Source of the DNA: Acidimicrobiia bacterium
Lineage (GTDB): Bacteria; Actinomycetota; Acidimicrobiia; Spongiisociales; JAHEDJ01
Assembly: GCA_035471805.1 (NCBI GenBank)
Contig: DATIPS010000043.1
Location: 1-64,000 of the forward strand
Direction: 5' to 3'
DNA length: 64,000 nucleotides
The translations under genes and the position numbers were made by a program. The notes beneath the pieces are model-generated. The model saw only the letters and a list, made by a program, of their open reading frames with translations. It was not told the DNA's origin and ran no database searches. Of this stretch, positions 51,174-59,581 are shown in pieces (position 1 is the stretch's first letter; every line of letters starts with the position of its first letter).

Positions 51174-52889
51174 ATGAGGACCAAACCCGGCCTGGCCCGA
51201 CGTCTGCTCGCCTGGTACACGGTGACCGTGATCGTCCTGCTGGTGGTCCTCGGGTTCATCATCAATGAGCAAACCAGCCGCCTCCTGCTCGACGAACTCA
51301 CCGACTCACTCGTCGAGGAAGCCCAGACGGTCCGGTTCGCTCTTCAGGGTTCCCCCGACATTCAGGCAGATGCGGTCTCCCTGGGAGACGAGATCGGGAG
51401 TCGCATCACGGTGATCGCCGTCGACGGCACGGTCCTGGCAGACTCCGAGCGGGATCCGCTGACCATGGAAAACCATGCGGCTCGGCCGGAGGTGGTCGCG
51501 GCACTGGCGGGCGGCATCGGAGTGGACTCACGGCTCAGCGAGACGGTCGGCATTTCGTTCCGGTACGTGGCGATCCCGGAGGCCGGCGGCGTCGTCTACC
51601 GGATGTCGGTGCCGTTGACCGACGTTGAGGATTCTCTGGGCCGCCTGCGGTTTGCGATCGTGGGGAGCGGGCTGTTCGTGGTGTTGCTCGGGGTGGGTGC
51701 CGTCTGGCTGATTGCACAGCGAATCTCACTCCCGCTCGTGCAGATGACGAGAGCGATCGTGTCGATCGCCGACGGTGACCTCGACACGCGAATGCCCGAC
51801 CCCAACCTGGCCGAGTCGGCCCAACTGGCGCGGGCGGTCGATCAGATGGCGGATGAACTAGGGCGCCGGATCGTGGAAGCTGATGAGGCGAGCAGTCTTC
51901 GGGATCGCGTGCTTTCAACCCTCGACGAATCCATCCTGCTCGTCGGCCGGAGCGGCGTGATCGCGTACACGAACCAGGCGGCTCGTGAGCTGTTCGGCGA
52001 TCCCGGCGATGTCGGCGGCCTGACTCCCAGGACACTGCGAGATGCGGTCGAAGCGGCGCTGGCCGGCCGCGTCCGATATGACGTCGACTTCGCACGCGGG
52101 AGGCCGAAGACCGAGTTCTCGGCGAACGTCATCCCGATCGAGGGTGAGATGGTGGTGGCGGTCGTCCGCGACATCACGGAGTCCAAACGTGTGGAGGCCA
52201 TGCGCAGGGATTTCGTTGCCGATGCCTCCCATGAGCTGAAGACGCCTGTGGCCGCAATCAGTGCCGGCACCGAGACGATTCTGCGCGCCATCGAGGATGG
52301 CGATCAGGAGGCCGTTGCTCGCTTTGCCGGACAGGTCGACCGGACGGCCGCCAGGCTCGCCAGACTGGTCTCCGATCTTCTCGATCTCTCCCGCCTGGAG
52401 TCGGAACCGCCCGAAGTAGAGCTCATATCGATCGATCGCCTGGTTGCCGACGAGGTGCGAATGGCGACGCCCGAGGCGAAGCAGCGATCGATCGAACTGG
52501 TACTGGATACCGATCCCGTCAACGTTGCCGCGAACCGGCGAGAGCTGGCGCTGGCGGTGAGAAACCTCCTCACCAACGCGCTGCGCTTCACCGAGAGCGA
52601 CGGTTTGGTGCGGGTTGATGTCGGCCGCGAGGGCGGGTGGGCTGTGGTGGTCGTCGAAGACACGGGTCTGGGGATTCCAATCCGCGATCTGCCACGCATA
52701 TTCGAACGTTTCTACCGTGTCGATTCGGCACGCGCCCGCGACACCGGAGGGACGGGACTCGGGTTGGCCATCATCAAACACGTGGTGGATCGCCACGGCG
52801 GCTCTGTGGACGTCGAGAGCGAGCTCGGCAAAGGTTCGAAGTTCACGATTCGGTTGCCGGTGACCGATCGGCCTCCGGTTTCCTCTTGA
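51174..52889 (+). CDS. Phosphate-sensing histidine kinase (PhoR/SenX3-like)
   Basis: This 571-aa kinase has two membrane helices (about residues 11-32 and 160-185) bracketing a sensor domain, a HAMP domain (IAQRISLPLVQMTRAIVSIADGDLDTRM), a PAS domain (about residues 245-340), the H-box DASHELKTPV with His353, an N-box (NLLTNALRFTE) and ATP-lid motifs (EDTGLGIP, GTGLGLAIIKH). The start at 51174 follows the regulator stop by 4 nt. It is the last gene of the phosphate operon. Confidence 0.93.
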   Translation: MRTKPGLARRLLAWYTVTVIVLLVVLGFIINEQTSRLLLDELTDSLVEEAQTVRFALQGSPDIQADAVSLGDEIGSRITVIAVDGTVLADSERDPLTMENHAARPEVVAALAGGIGVDSRLSETVGISFRYVAIPEAGGVVYRMSVPLTDVEDSLGRLRFAIVGSGLFVVLLGVGAVWLIAQRISLPLVQMTRAIVSIADGDLDTRMPDPNLAESAQLARAVDQMADELGRRIVEADEASSLRDRVLSTLDESILLVGRSGVIAYTNQAARELFGDPGDVGGLTPRTLRDAVEAALAGRVRYDVDFARGRPKTEFSANVIPIEGEMVVAVVRDITESKRVEAMRRDFVADASHELKTPVAAISAGTETILRAIEDGDQEAVARFAGQVDRTAARLARLVSDLLDLSRLESEPPEVELISIDRLVADEVRMATPEAKQRSIELVLDTDPVNVAANRRELALAVRNLLTNALRFTESDGLVRVDVGREGGWAVVVVEDTGLGIPIRDLPRIFERFYRVDSARARDTGGTGLGLAIIKHVVDRHGGSVDVESELGKGSKFTIRLPVTDRPPVSS

Positions 52890-52929
52890 CATGTCTCGTC
52901 CGGGTGTGCCGCCCGGCCGAGCCGGCGGA

Positions 52930-53604
52930 CTACCAGCGGTCCGCTTTGTCCTCGTCGTAGTAGTCGAGGCGGTCGAGGGGCATCACCAGTGAGGTGAGCA
53001 CGTTCATGGAGTGGGCGGTGATTCGCTTCAAGTAGCGATACAGCAAAGCGATTGGGACGGCGGTGCCGGCAGGTGCGTCGGAGTTGATCTGGGTGATGAC
53101 CAGGTTGTCGTACTCGATGAGGTTCTCGTCTTCCGCCTGGAGGATCAGGTGGGCAGCCTCGGTGTCACGATCACCGAAGATTCGGGCCGTTTCTGCGATC
53201 AGGCGCGATACCTGATCGCGGTGTTTGACGAGCTTGTCGATGTCCGGGGTGGAGGAAAGGTCAACCCCTGCCGCCGCCAGGTCGAAGATGTTCTTGGCGT
53301 AGTCGCCGATTCGTTCGGCGTCCTTGACGATGCTCATCGAGGCAAGCACCATCGGAATGTCCGCCTGGGCCCCCCTCACGCTTGCGTGAACGACGAGCTC
53401 GCGGCGCACTTCCCGTTCCGCCTTGTTCACCTGACGGTCGGTCCTCTTGATGTCTTTCCTGACGAGATTGGGGTCCGTGCCCCCGAGGAGAGCGTTGATC
53501 GCCGCGTCGAAAGTATGACGGCAGTCGACCAGCATCTGCTGGATCGTGTGCTCGATCTGCTCGAGTTCCTTGTCGGCCCCACCTCGAAAGAATTCCATCA
53601 CCAT
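52930..53604 (-). CDS. Second PhoU-domain protein
   Basis: This 224-aa helical protein has PhoU-type repeats; IVKDAERIGDYAKNIFDLA carries the conserved ERxGDxxxNI motif, while the second repeat (LKRITAHSMNVLTSL) is altered in its acidic positions. It starts 10 nt after the stop of the Na/Pi cotransporter gene on the same strand, with AGGAG 6 nt before the ATG. Many Na/Pi cotransporters carry a PhoU domain fused at the C-terminus; here it is a separate gene, so it probably regulates that transporter rather than Pst. Confidence 0.87.
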   Translation of the reverse strand: MVMEFFRGGADKELEQIEHTIQQMLVDCRHTFDAAINALLGGTDPNLVRKDIKRTDRQVNKAEREVRRELVVHASVRGAQADIPMVLASMSIVKDAERIGDYAKNIFDLAAAGVDLSSTPDIDKLVKHRDQVSRLIAETARIFGDRDTEAAHLILQAEDENLIEYDNLVITQINSDAPAGTAVPIALLYRYLKRITAHSMNVLTSLVMPLDRLDYYDEDKADRW

Positions 53605-53614
53605 TGTTCGCTCC

Positions 53615-54760
53615 TCAGTTCAGTACCAGTATGCCCAATAGAGGCACGACGATGAAGGCTCCGATCACATAGACCAGCACTGCCGACTTTCGCACCTCCG
53701 CGACGCCTGCCAGTCTCTGGGCCAGGATCAGGGGGATCCTGCGCACTACCGGGATCGGGTAGAAGACCAGAATGCCGCCCACATTGAAGAGGGTGTGAGT
53801 AAGCGCAATAACCAGCGCTTCCGGCCGTTCGGCCGCCAGAGAGGCGAGCAGCGCCGTCACCGTCGTACCGACGTTGGCGCCGAGCGTCACCGGGAAACCG
53901 TTCTCGAGAGTCAGGACTCCGGCTGCGATCATCGGCACGAGAACCGAAGTGGTTATGGAAGATGACTGCACTGCCACGGTCATGAGCAAACCGATCAGGA
54001 TGGCCGGGATGCCGCCTCCCCTGGAGAGGACGGCATTCATCGACCGCTCGATACGCCCGGCCATGACCAGCCGCATGTTCTTGGTGATGTAGGCGAGTGC
54101 CAGGAAGATGAGGGCCAGTCCCAGCACCAGCAGCGCGACGCCCATGGCGTTCTCGTTGTCCGTGAAGCGCTCCACGATCGATTCGAACCAGGCGACCGGC
54201 GCCTTGACCGCGGATTTGATCGGGCTGTCCGGGTTCTCGAACTGAATTGACGTATTGCCGCCCAGGATTCCTGCGAGCCACTCGGCGCTCCTCGAGAGGA
54301 ACTTGGTGGCGATCTCGAGCGGGAGGAAGAGGGCAACCGCCAGGATATTGAAGAAATCGTGCATAGTGGCACCGGCGAATGCTCGCTTGAACTCCGAGCT
54401 GCGACGGAGGAATCCGAGCGAGGCAAGGGTGTTGGTGACCGTCGTCCCGATGTTGGCGCCCATGATCATCGGCACCGCCAGCGGTATCGCCAGTGTTCCC
54501 GCGCCTACCAAACCTACGATCGTCGCCGTCGATACCGAGGACGATTGGACGAGCACGGTGGCGAGTATTCCGACGAATAGCCCGGCCAGTGGATTCGAGA
54601 CCCTGTCGAAGAGGCTATCCGTGAAGTCGGAGCCGAAGGACTTGATACCCGACTCGAGCGCTTTGACGCCGACGAGAAAGAGGTAGAGCAGGGCAAAGAC
54701 GTAAATGAAACGCACCCAGTTGGGCACATTCCACGACACGCGAGTTTCAGCGCTGCTCAC
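53615..54760 (-). CDS. Na/Pi cotransporter family protein
   Basis: This 381-aa membrane protein has the internal duplication of type II Na/Pi cotransporters, with QSSS twice (TVLVQSSSVSTATIVGL and AVQSSSITTSVLVPM). It is shorter than fused homologues because the PhoU part is a separate gene downstream. Transport of phosphate with sodium is the family activity; direction in bacteria is not always clear. The start is GTG 54760 with GGAGGAG 6-7 nt upstream. It converges toward the Pst operon's sensor kinase via the PhoU gene. Confidence 0.9.
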   Translation of the reverse strand: MSSAETRVSWNVPNWVRFIYVFALLYLFLVGVKALESGIKSFGSDFTDSLFDRVSNPLAGLFVGILATVLVQSSSVSTATIVGLVGAGTLAIPLAVPMIMGANIGTTVTNTLASLGFLRRSSEFKRAFAGATMHDFFNILAVALFLPLEIATKFLSRSAEWLAGILGGNTSIQFENPDSPIKSAVKAPVAWFESIVERFTDNENAMGVALLVLGLALIFLALAYITKNMRLVMAGRIERSMNAVLSRGGGIPAILIGLLMTVAVQSSSITTSVLVPMIAAGVLTLENGFPVTLGANVGTTVTALLASLAAERPEALVIALTHTLFNVGGILVFYPIPVVRRIPLILAQRLAGVAEVRKSAVLVYVIGAFIVVPLLGILVLN

Positions 54761-54865
54761 GGCTTGCTCCTCCGAAGGTACGGCCCCCGTCCACCATCCC
54801 GGAGACTAGCCGGGTGTTCGGTGCCGGAGGGTCGGCGAACGAAGCCCGCCGGAGAGGCAGGAGGG

Positions 54866-55612
54866 CTAGTCCTCCTGGGCGACTGCGCGAAGGAACTTCC
54901 GGGTTCGTTCGTGCTGAGGGTTGTCGATGATCTGCGCGGGCGGCCCTTGTTCGACGATGACCCCGCCGTCCATGAAGACGATGCGATCGGCGACCTGGCG
55001 GGCGAACTCCATCTCGTGGGTGACGGCCATCATGGTCATTCCTTCGTCGGCCAGGACGCGCATGGCGTCGAGCACCTCACCGACGAGTTCCGGGTCGAGA
55101 GCACTCGTGACTTCGTCGAACAGCATCATGTCGGGGTCCATCGACAACGCTCTGGCGATGGCCACCCGCTGCTTCTGACCGCCGGATAGCAGGCCGGGAT
55201 ACCTGCTGATCATGTTGAGAAGGCCGACCCGTTCGAGATTCTTCCTCGCGACTTCCTCGCTCTCCTCATCAGAACGTTTGAGGACCTTTCGTTGCGCAAT
55301 CGTGAGGTTCTCGAGCACGGTCAGGTGGGGGAATAAGTTGAAGAGCTGAAACACCATGCCGATCTTGCGGCGAACCTTGTCGACGTCACAGTCGGGGTCG
55401 AGGATGTTGAAACCCTCGATCTTGATTTCGCCGGAATCCGGGGTCTCGAGCAGGTTCACGCAGCGGAGCAGTGTCGACTTGCCTGAACCGGACGGCCCGA
55501 TCACCGCCACGACCTCTCCCTGGCCGACGGAGAAGTCGATTCCTCTCAGTACCTCCAGGTCTCCAAAGGATTTGTAGAGATTGCGGATTTCGATAGCCGG
55601 TACTGAACTCAT
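54866..55612 (-). CDS. Polar amino-acid ABC transporter ATP-binding protein (GlnQ-like)
   Basis: This 248-aa ATPase has Walker A GPSGSGKST, MVFQLFNLFPHLTVLENL (the form typical of GlnQ/HisP), signature LSGGQKQRVAIARAL, Walker B MLFDEVTSALDPE and the H-loop VTHEM. The ATG at 55612 overlaps the permease stop (ATGA). It is the third gene of binding protein-permease-ATPase. Confidence 0.94.
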   Translation of the reverse strand: MSSVPAIEIRNLYKSFGDLEVLRGIDFSVGQGEVVAVIGPSGSGKSTLLRCVNLLETPDSGEIKIEGFNILDPDCDVDKVRRKIGMVFQLFNLFPHLTVLENLTIAQRKVLKRSDEESEEVARKNLERVGLLNMISRYPGLLSGGQKQRVAIARALSMDPDMMLFDEVTSALDPELVGEVLDAMRVLADEGMTMMAVTHEMEFARQVADRIVFMDGGVIVEQGPPAQIIDNPQHERTRKFLRAVAQED

Positions 55613-56406
55613 ACCCGGCCCTGCTTGGTCTCGAGACGGCGCGCCACCTGGGTCAGAGGGATCGTCAAAGCGAGGTAGACCAATCCGGCCACGATGAGAG
55701 GTGTCGCGTTGGCGTTGGAGATGACCTCTTCCCTGGCAAAACGCGTCAACTCCTTGGTCGAGGCCGTCACGCCGAGCACCGAAATCAGGGACGTGTCCTT
55801 GATGAGTATGACGAACTCGTTGGTCAGCGGTGGAATGATCGTGCGCAGCGCCTGGGGGAGGACGATCCATCGCATGGTTTGGCTCTTCGAGAGCCCGAGG
55901 GACCGTCCTGCTTCGTTCTGCCCGGGTGGAACCGATTCGATGCCTGCCCGGATCGTCTCCGCCATGTAGGCACCCGTCACGAGGGCGAGAGCGATGACAC
56001 CACGCCAGAAGATCGGCATCTGGCGAAAGCCGGCGATACCGATCGGCAGCCCCAGTCCTATCAAGATGATCGTCAAGAGAAGGGGCAGACCCCGGAGAAC
56101 TTCGATGTAGACCGTGGAGACGATCCGGAATGCACGGATCTTCGAGATCCGCATCAGAGCCATCGTCATGGCGATCACGAATCCACCGGCAAACCCGACG
56201 GCGGTGAAGATCAAGGTGTTGCGGGCGGCCAGCAGGATGATGTCGGGGAACAGGCCGGCTGCCACGTCCGGGTTCGCCAGTGTCTTTTGCAGGTTGGGCC
56301 AGTCGGCGATCAACGCAAGACCGGCAACCAGCGCGACGGAACTCACGTAGATCGCCCACCGGATCCGAGACTGCCTCTGCTTCTTGGCTAATCCACCGGA
56401 AAACAT
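55609..56406 (-). CDS. Polar amino-acid ABC transporter permease
   Basis: This 265-aa permease has about five helices; the HisMQ-type core is YIEVLRGLPLLLTIILIGLG, and the EAA loop is EAGRSLGLSKSQTMRWIVLPQALRTIIPPLTNEF. There is no Shine-Dalgarno sequence just before the ATG at 56406. Instead the ATG forms the last three bases of a perfect 15-bp stem, so its translation may depend on coupling or hairpin opening. A TTG at 56409 is in frame but less likely. Confidence 0.92.
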   Translation of the reverse strand: MFSGGLAKKQRQSRIRWAIYVSSVALVAGLALIADWPNLQKTLANPDVAAGLFPDIILLAARNTLIFTAVGFAGGFVIAMTMALMRISKIRAFRIVSTVYIEVLRGLPLLLTIILIGLGLPIGIAGFRQMPIFWRGVIALALVTGAYMAETIRAGIESVPPGQNEAGRSLGLSKSQTMRWIVLPQALRTIIPPLTNEFVILIKDTSLISVLGVTASTKELTRFAREEVISNANATPLIVAGLVYLALTIPLTQVARRLETKQGRV

Positions 56407-56438
56407 CAAGGAGCACCCTACACGGGTGCTCCTTGATG
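56404..56438 (-). promoter_or_regulatory. 15-bp stem-loop covering the permease start codon
   Basis: In the mRNA sense, CATCAAGGAGCACCC pairs perfectly with GGGTGCTCCTTGATG across a 5-nt loop; the permease AUG is the end of the second arm. TTTT follows directly. It lies just after the binding-protein gene and could reduce transcription or translation of the permease relative to the binding protein, as well as protect the upstream mRNA. Confidence 0.75.
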
Positions 56439-56442
56439 GTGT

Positions 56443-56456
56443 CGCTCAGAAGAGCG
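56443..56456 (-). terminator. Small hairpin after the binding-protein stop
   Basis: CGCTC (56443-56447) pairs with GAGCG (56452-56456) across a 4-nt loop, 4 nt past the binding-protein stop codon. It stands directly before the larger stem-loop, making a tandem structure. Confidence 0.35.
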
Positions 56457-56459
56457 GTA

Positions 56460-57218
56460 TTAGCTGCCGGTACCGAAGTATTCCCGGTAGATCTCGTCGT
56501 AGCCACCGTCCTCGCGCATCTCAGCGAGAATCGTGTTTATCTCGTCGATGAGTTCGGTGTTGTCGAGGGACGACGCGAACCCGTATTGCTCGCCGGTCGG
56601 GAACTTGGCCGTCACGACGAAGGCATCGTCCTGCGTGGACCGATATCCGTTCACAGGGAGGTCCTGAAGGATGGCATCGATGTCGCCGCTCGCCAGGGAG
56701 AGGAACATGCCGGCCGCTTCATCGAAGCTGACTATCTCCACACCGGCCGGGGAGTTCTCTTCTGCATAGATCTCTCCGGTGGTTCCAACCTGGACCCCGA
56801 CCTTCTTTCCGACCAGAGCGTCCAGGTCGGTGAGCGATCCGGCGTCGGCCGACCGCACCAGCAACGACTGGTCTGCGTCGAAGTACGGATCGGCGAACAA
56901 GGCTTGTGCAGCACGTTCCTCGGTGATGGTCATTGCCGCAACAACCACATCACAGGTACCGGCATCCGGTTGCAGCCAGATACCTTCGAACGGCTGCACC
57001 GTGGGCTCCATCTCGAGTCCCATCCGGTTCGCCACCTCGGCAATCATGTCCATATCGAAGCCGGTCAGAGTGCCATCTTCTGCATAGATTTCAAACGGCT
57101 CGTAAGGAGCATCCGTGCAGACTGTCAAAGTCCCCTCGGCGAGCGTGCTCGCGCCTCCCCCACAGGCGACAAGCAGCATTGCCAAGACCACCGCGGTGAT
57201 CAATAGGCGTTTCGTCAT
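56460..57218 (-). CDS. Amino-acid-binding lipoprotein of the adjacent ABC transporter
   Basis: This 252-aa family 3 solute-binding protein has a lipoprotein signal (AVVLAMLLVAC). The fold signatures are GTLTVCTDAPYEPFEI, GFDMDMIAEVANRMGLEME, and CDVVVAAMTITEERA. The ligand is a polar amino acid; residues do not decide which. AGGAGG lies 6 nt before the ATG at 57218. It leads the three-gene transporter operon, and lies opposite the DDAH-like gene, so arginine or a methylarginine is a reasonable but unproven ligand. Confidence 0.93.
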   Translation of the reverse strand: MTKRLLITAVVLAMLLVACGGGASTLAEGTLTVCTDAPYEPFEIYAEDGTLTGFDMDMIAEVANRMGLEMEPTVQPFEGIWLQPDAGTCDVVVAAMTITEERAAQALFADPYFDADQSLLVRSADAGSLTDLDALVGKKVGVQVGTTGEIYAEENSPAGVEIVSFDEAAGMFLSLASGDIDAILQDLPVNGYRSTQDDAFVVTAKFPTGEQYGFASSLDNTELIDEINTILAEMREDGGYDEIYREYFGTGS

Positions 57219-57319
57219 CGCTTCCTCCTAGTCATATTGCGTGGATGCCATCGCAGCCACTCTGCCAATCTACCGGCATCAGCCGCCGCGCACCGAACCG
57301 AGCGGCAAATCGGAGTAGC

Positions 57320-57325
57320 TATTGT
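57320..57325 (+). promoter_or_regulatory. -10 hexamer of the DDAH-like gene
   Basis: TATTGT lies 6 nt before the ATG at 57332, a leaderless arrangement. It rules against the earlier in-frame start at 57245. Confidence 0.4.
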
Positions 57326-57331
57326 GCCGAT

Positions 57332-58192
57332 ATGCAACTTCAGAGGTACGGCGCGCAATCGATGGTTCTTCCGCTGCAACACGTTTTGCTCAAGCGACCC
57401 GGCGGACCTTTCGGTGATGCGTTTGATAACCCTGCACACGGCTATCTGCATCCCGTCGACCTCCCCGAAGCGCAGCGAGAGCACGACGCCTTCGTTGCTT
57501 TGCTCGAATCACTCGGTGTCACCGTTCACCTGCTCGAGGCCGAAACCGGAAGCCCGGACCTCATCTACTCCTACGACCCGATGCTGGTTACCGACCGCGG
57601 CGTGATCTCGTTGCGATCCGGCAAGCCCAATCGTGTGGGTGAAGAGGAACCGATGGAAGCCTGGGCAAATGCCGCGGGGATTCCGACGCTCGGACGCATC
57701 GAAGCTCCGGGCACGGTCGACGGCGGTGACACGTTCTGGCTGACGCCCGACATCTTCTGTATCGGCCGTTCCTTGCGCACCAACCGGGCGGGCGCCCGGC
57801 AACTGGCCGGAATAGTCGGCGGCCGCGTCGAGATCTTCGACGTTCCCTACGGCAACGGCCCCGACGAGTGCCTCCATCTTCTGAGCGTGATATCCCCCGT
57901 AGCCGAGGATGCTGCCGCCGTGTACCTTCCATTGATGCCCGCCGGGCTCTGGGAACTCCTCGTCGAGCACGAGATCAAGATGATCCCCATCCCGGACGAG
58001 GAGTTCGAGAGCCAGGGGTGCAACTTGCTCGCCATTCGGCCGGGCGTCGTAGCAATGGTGGAGGGCAATCCAAAGACCCGGAATGCTCTCGAGGAAGCAG
58101 GCATCGAGGTGCATACCTTCTCCGGCAGGCAGATCTGCATCAACGGTAGCGGTGGACCTACCTGTCTGACCCGTCCAGTCCTGCGCGGCTGA
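57332..58192 (+). CDS. Dimethylarginine dimethylaminohydrolase / amidinotransferase family protein
   Basis: This 286-aa protein belongs to the guanidino-modifying superfamily. The nucleophilic Cys278 is in GGPTCLTRPVL at the C-terminus; FCIGRSLRTNRAGARQLA and the acidic DPMLVTDRG match DDAH. GPDECLHLLSVISPV contains the catalytic His region. DDAH hydrolyses methylated arginine to citrulline and methylamines; arginine deiminase-like activity is an alternative. Its stop shares bases with the M20 peptidase start (TGATG), and it diverges from an amino-acid ABC transporter. Confidence 0.85.
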   Translation: MQLQRYGAQSMVLPLQHVLLKRPGGPFGDAFDNPAHGYLHPVDLPEAQREHDAFVALLESLGVTVHLLEAETGSPDLIYSYDPMLVTDRGVISLRSGKPNRVGEEEPMEAWANAAGIPTLGRIEAPGTVDGGDTFWLTPDIFCIGRSLRTNRAGARQLAGIVGGRVEIFDVPYGNGPDECLHLLSVISPVAEDAAAVYLPLMPAGLWELLVEHEIKMIPIPDEEFESQGCNLLAIRPGVVAMVEGNPKTRNALEEAGIEVHTFSGRQICINGSGGPTCLTRPVLRG

Positions 58193-59457
58193 TGTCCGGC
58201 CTTTCCGCACGGGAGGAGGATCTTGTCGCGGCGATCGACAGGGACCGGCTCACCAGCGATTTGAAGGCACTGGTCCAGATCCGCTCTATCACAGGTTCAG
58301 AGGACGAGGTCCAGGACGCCTGTGCAGACTTGATGGTTGCGGCCGGCTTGGCGGTGCGACGAATCGAAACCGATCCGATCGCCATTCGGTCCGATCCCGC
58401 CTGGCCGGGACAGGAAATGTCGCGTTCGACCTTGCCGGTCGTGGAGGGCAGCCTCGGAGATCCGGCCGGCAAGCGCATCTTGCTCGTCGGACACGTCGAC
58501 GTGGTGCCCCCCGGGGATCCCGCCAAGTGGACCAAACCCGTCTGGGATGGACTTGTCGAAGACGGCAATCTCTACGGTCGCGGGTCGGTCGACATGAAGG
58601 GTGGAGTGGTCTCCATCATTTCCGCGGTGAGGGCCCTCAATGAGACCGGCCTGGTGGGTAGGCTCGGCGGCTCGGTCGCGCTGGCGACGGTACCGTCCGA
58701 AGAGGACGGCGGACAGGGGATGCTGGCGGCGATTCGGGCCGGGATCACCGGCGACGCGGCTGTGATCACCGAGCCGACCCGGTTGGACATCGCGGTCGCC
58801 CATGCAGGCTCGATTACGTTCCGCCTTCGGATTCCGGGCCGCGCTGCGCATGCTTCGATGCGGCGGGAAGGGGTATCGGCGCTGCACAAGCTGGGACTGC
58901 TGCTCGAAGCGCTCGACCGGGACGAGGCCTCCCGGAACGCCGCCGTGGCCGACCGGCGCATGAGTTCTCTCGGGCTTCCCTATCCGACCATTGTCGGGAA
59001 AGTCCGGGGCGGCGACTGGGCGTCCACCGTGATGGATCACCTCGTTGTGGACGGGAGGTATGGAGTGAAGCTCGGACAAACAACGGGGGAAGCTGAGGAA
59101 GACCTGCGGGAATGCCTTCAGGTCGCCTGGGACCGGGACGAGTTTCTCCGTAATCATCCGCTTGACCTCGAGATAACCGGAGGCAAGTTCGCTTCGTCCT
59201 CGATACCGGACGGCCACAGCCTCCCCCAGAGTCTTCGATCCGTGGTCGCAGACGTTCTCGGGAAGGAATCCCGCCTCGTCGGGGTGCCTTACGGAGCGGA
59301 TATGCGCCTGCTGATCCAGCATGCCGGAGTTCCAACTGTGATGTTCGGTCCGGGGGATGTCGCGGTTGCCCATTCGGCCGATGAGCACGTACCCCTCCAG
59401 GACGTCGCAGATTGTGCCGGGGCATTGGCGGTCTATCTGCTGAGGGAGCTCGCCTAG
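58192..59457 (+). CDS. M20 family metallopeptidase (ArgE/DapE type)
   Basis: This 421-aa enzyme has the two-zinc site: GHVDVVPPGD (His101, catalytic Asp103), GRGSVDMKGG (Asp134) and PSEEDGG (Glu170-Glu171), with a late His in VAHSADEHVPL. A dimerisation insert lies between (AHAGSITFRLRIPGRAAHASMRREG). Family members deacylate N-acyl amino acids such as N-acetylornithine, or cleave dipeptides. The ATG lies in the DDAH stop (TGATG), which suggests a shared pathway of arginine-related compounds. Confidence 0.9.
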   Translation: MSGLSAREEDLVAAIDRDRLTSDLKALVQIRSITGSEDEVQDACADLMVAAGLAVRRIETDPIAIRSDPAWPGQEMSRSTLPVVEGSLGDPAGKRILLVGHVDVVPPGDPAKWTKPVWDGLVEDGNLYGRGSVDMKGGVVSIISAVRALNETGLVGRLGGSVALATVPSEEDGGQGMLAAIRAGITGDAAVITEPTRLDIAVAHAGSITFRLRIPGRAAHASMRREGVSALHKLGLLLEALDRDEASRNAAVADRRMSSLGLPYPTIVGKVRGGDWASTVMDHLVVDGRYGVKLGQTTGEAEEDLRECLQVAWDRDEFLRNHPLDLEITGGKFASSSIPDGHSLPQSLRSVVADVLGKESRLVGVPYGADMRLLIQHAGVPTVMFGPGDVAVAHSADEHVPLQDVADCAGALAVYLLRELA

Positions 59458-59581
59458 AACGCGATTCGGTTACCCGGCCCGACTCCCCAAACCCGGCGGG
59501 CGCGAGTCCGCAACTTCACCGGATGCTCAAGTTCCCCGGTCCGCTTCCGATACATCCCCGTTGGCACCAATGGAGGTATAT

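Noticed and set aside
53615-54760. Truncation of the Na/Pi cotransporter because it lacks the C-terminal PhoU part
   Set aside because: The transport core with both QSSS repeats is complete, and the PhoU part is intact as the next gene with its own ribosome site.
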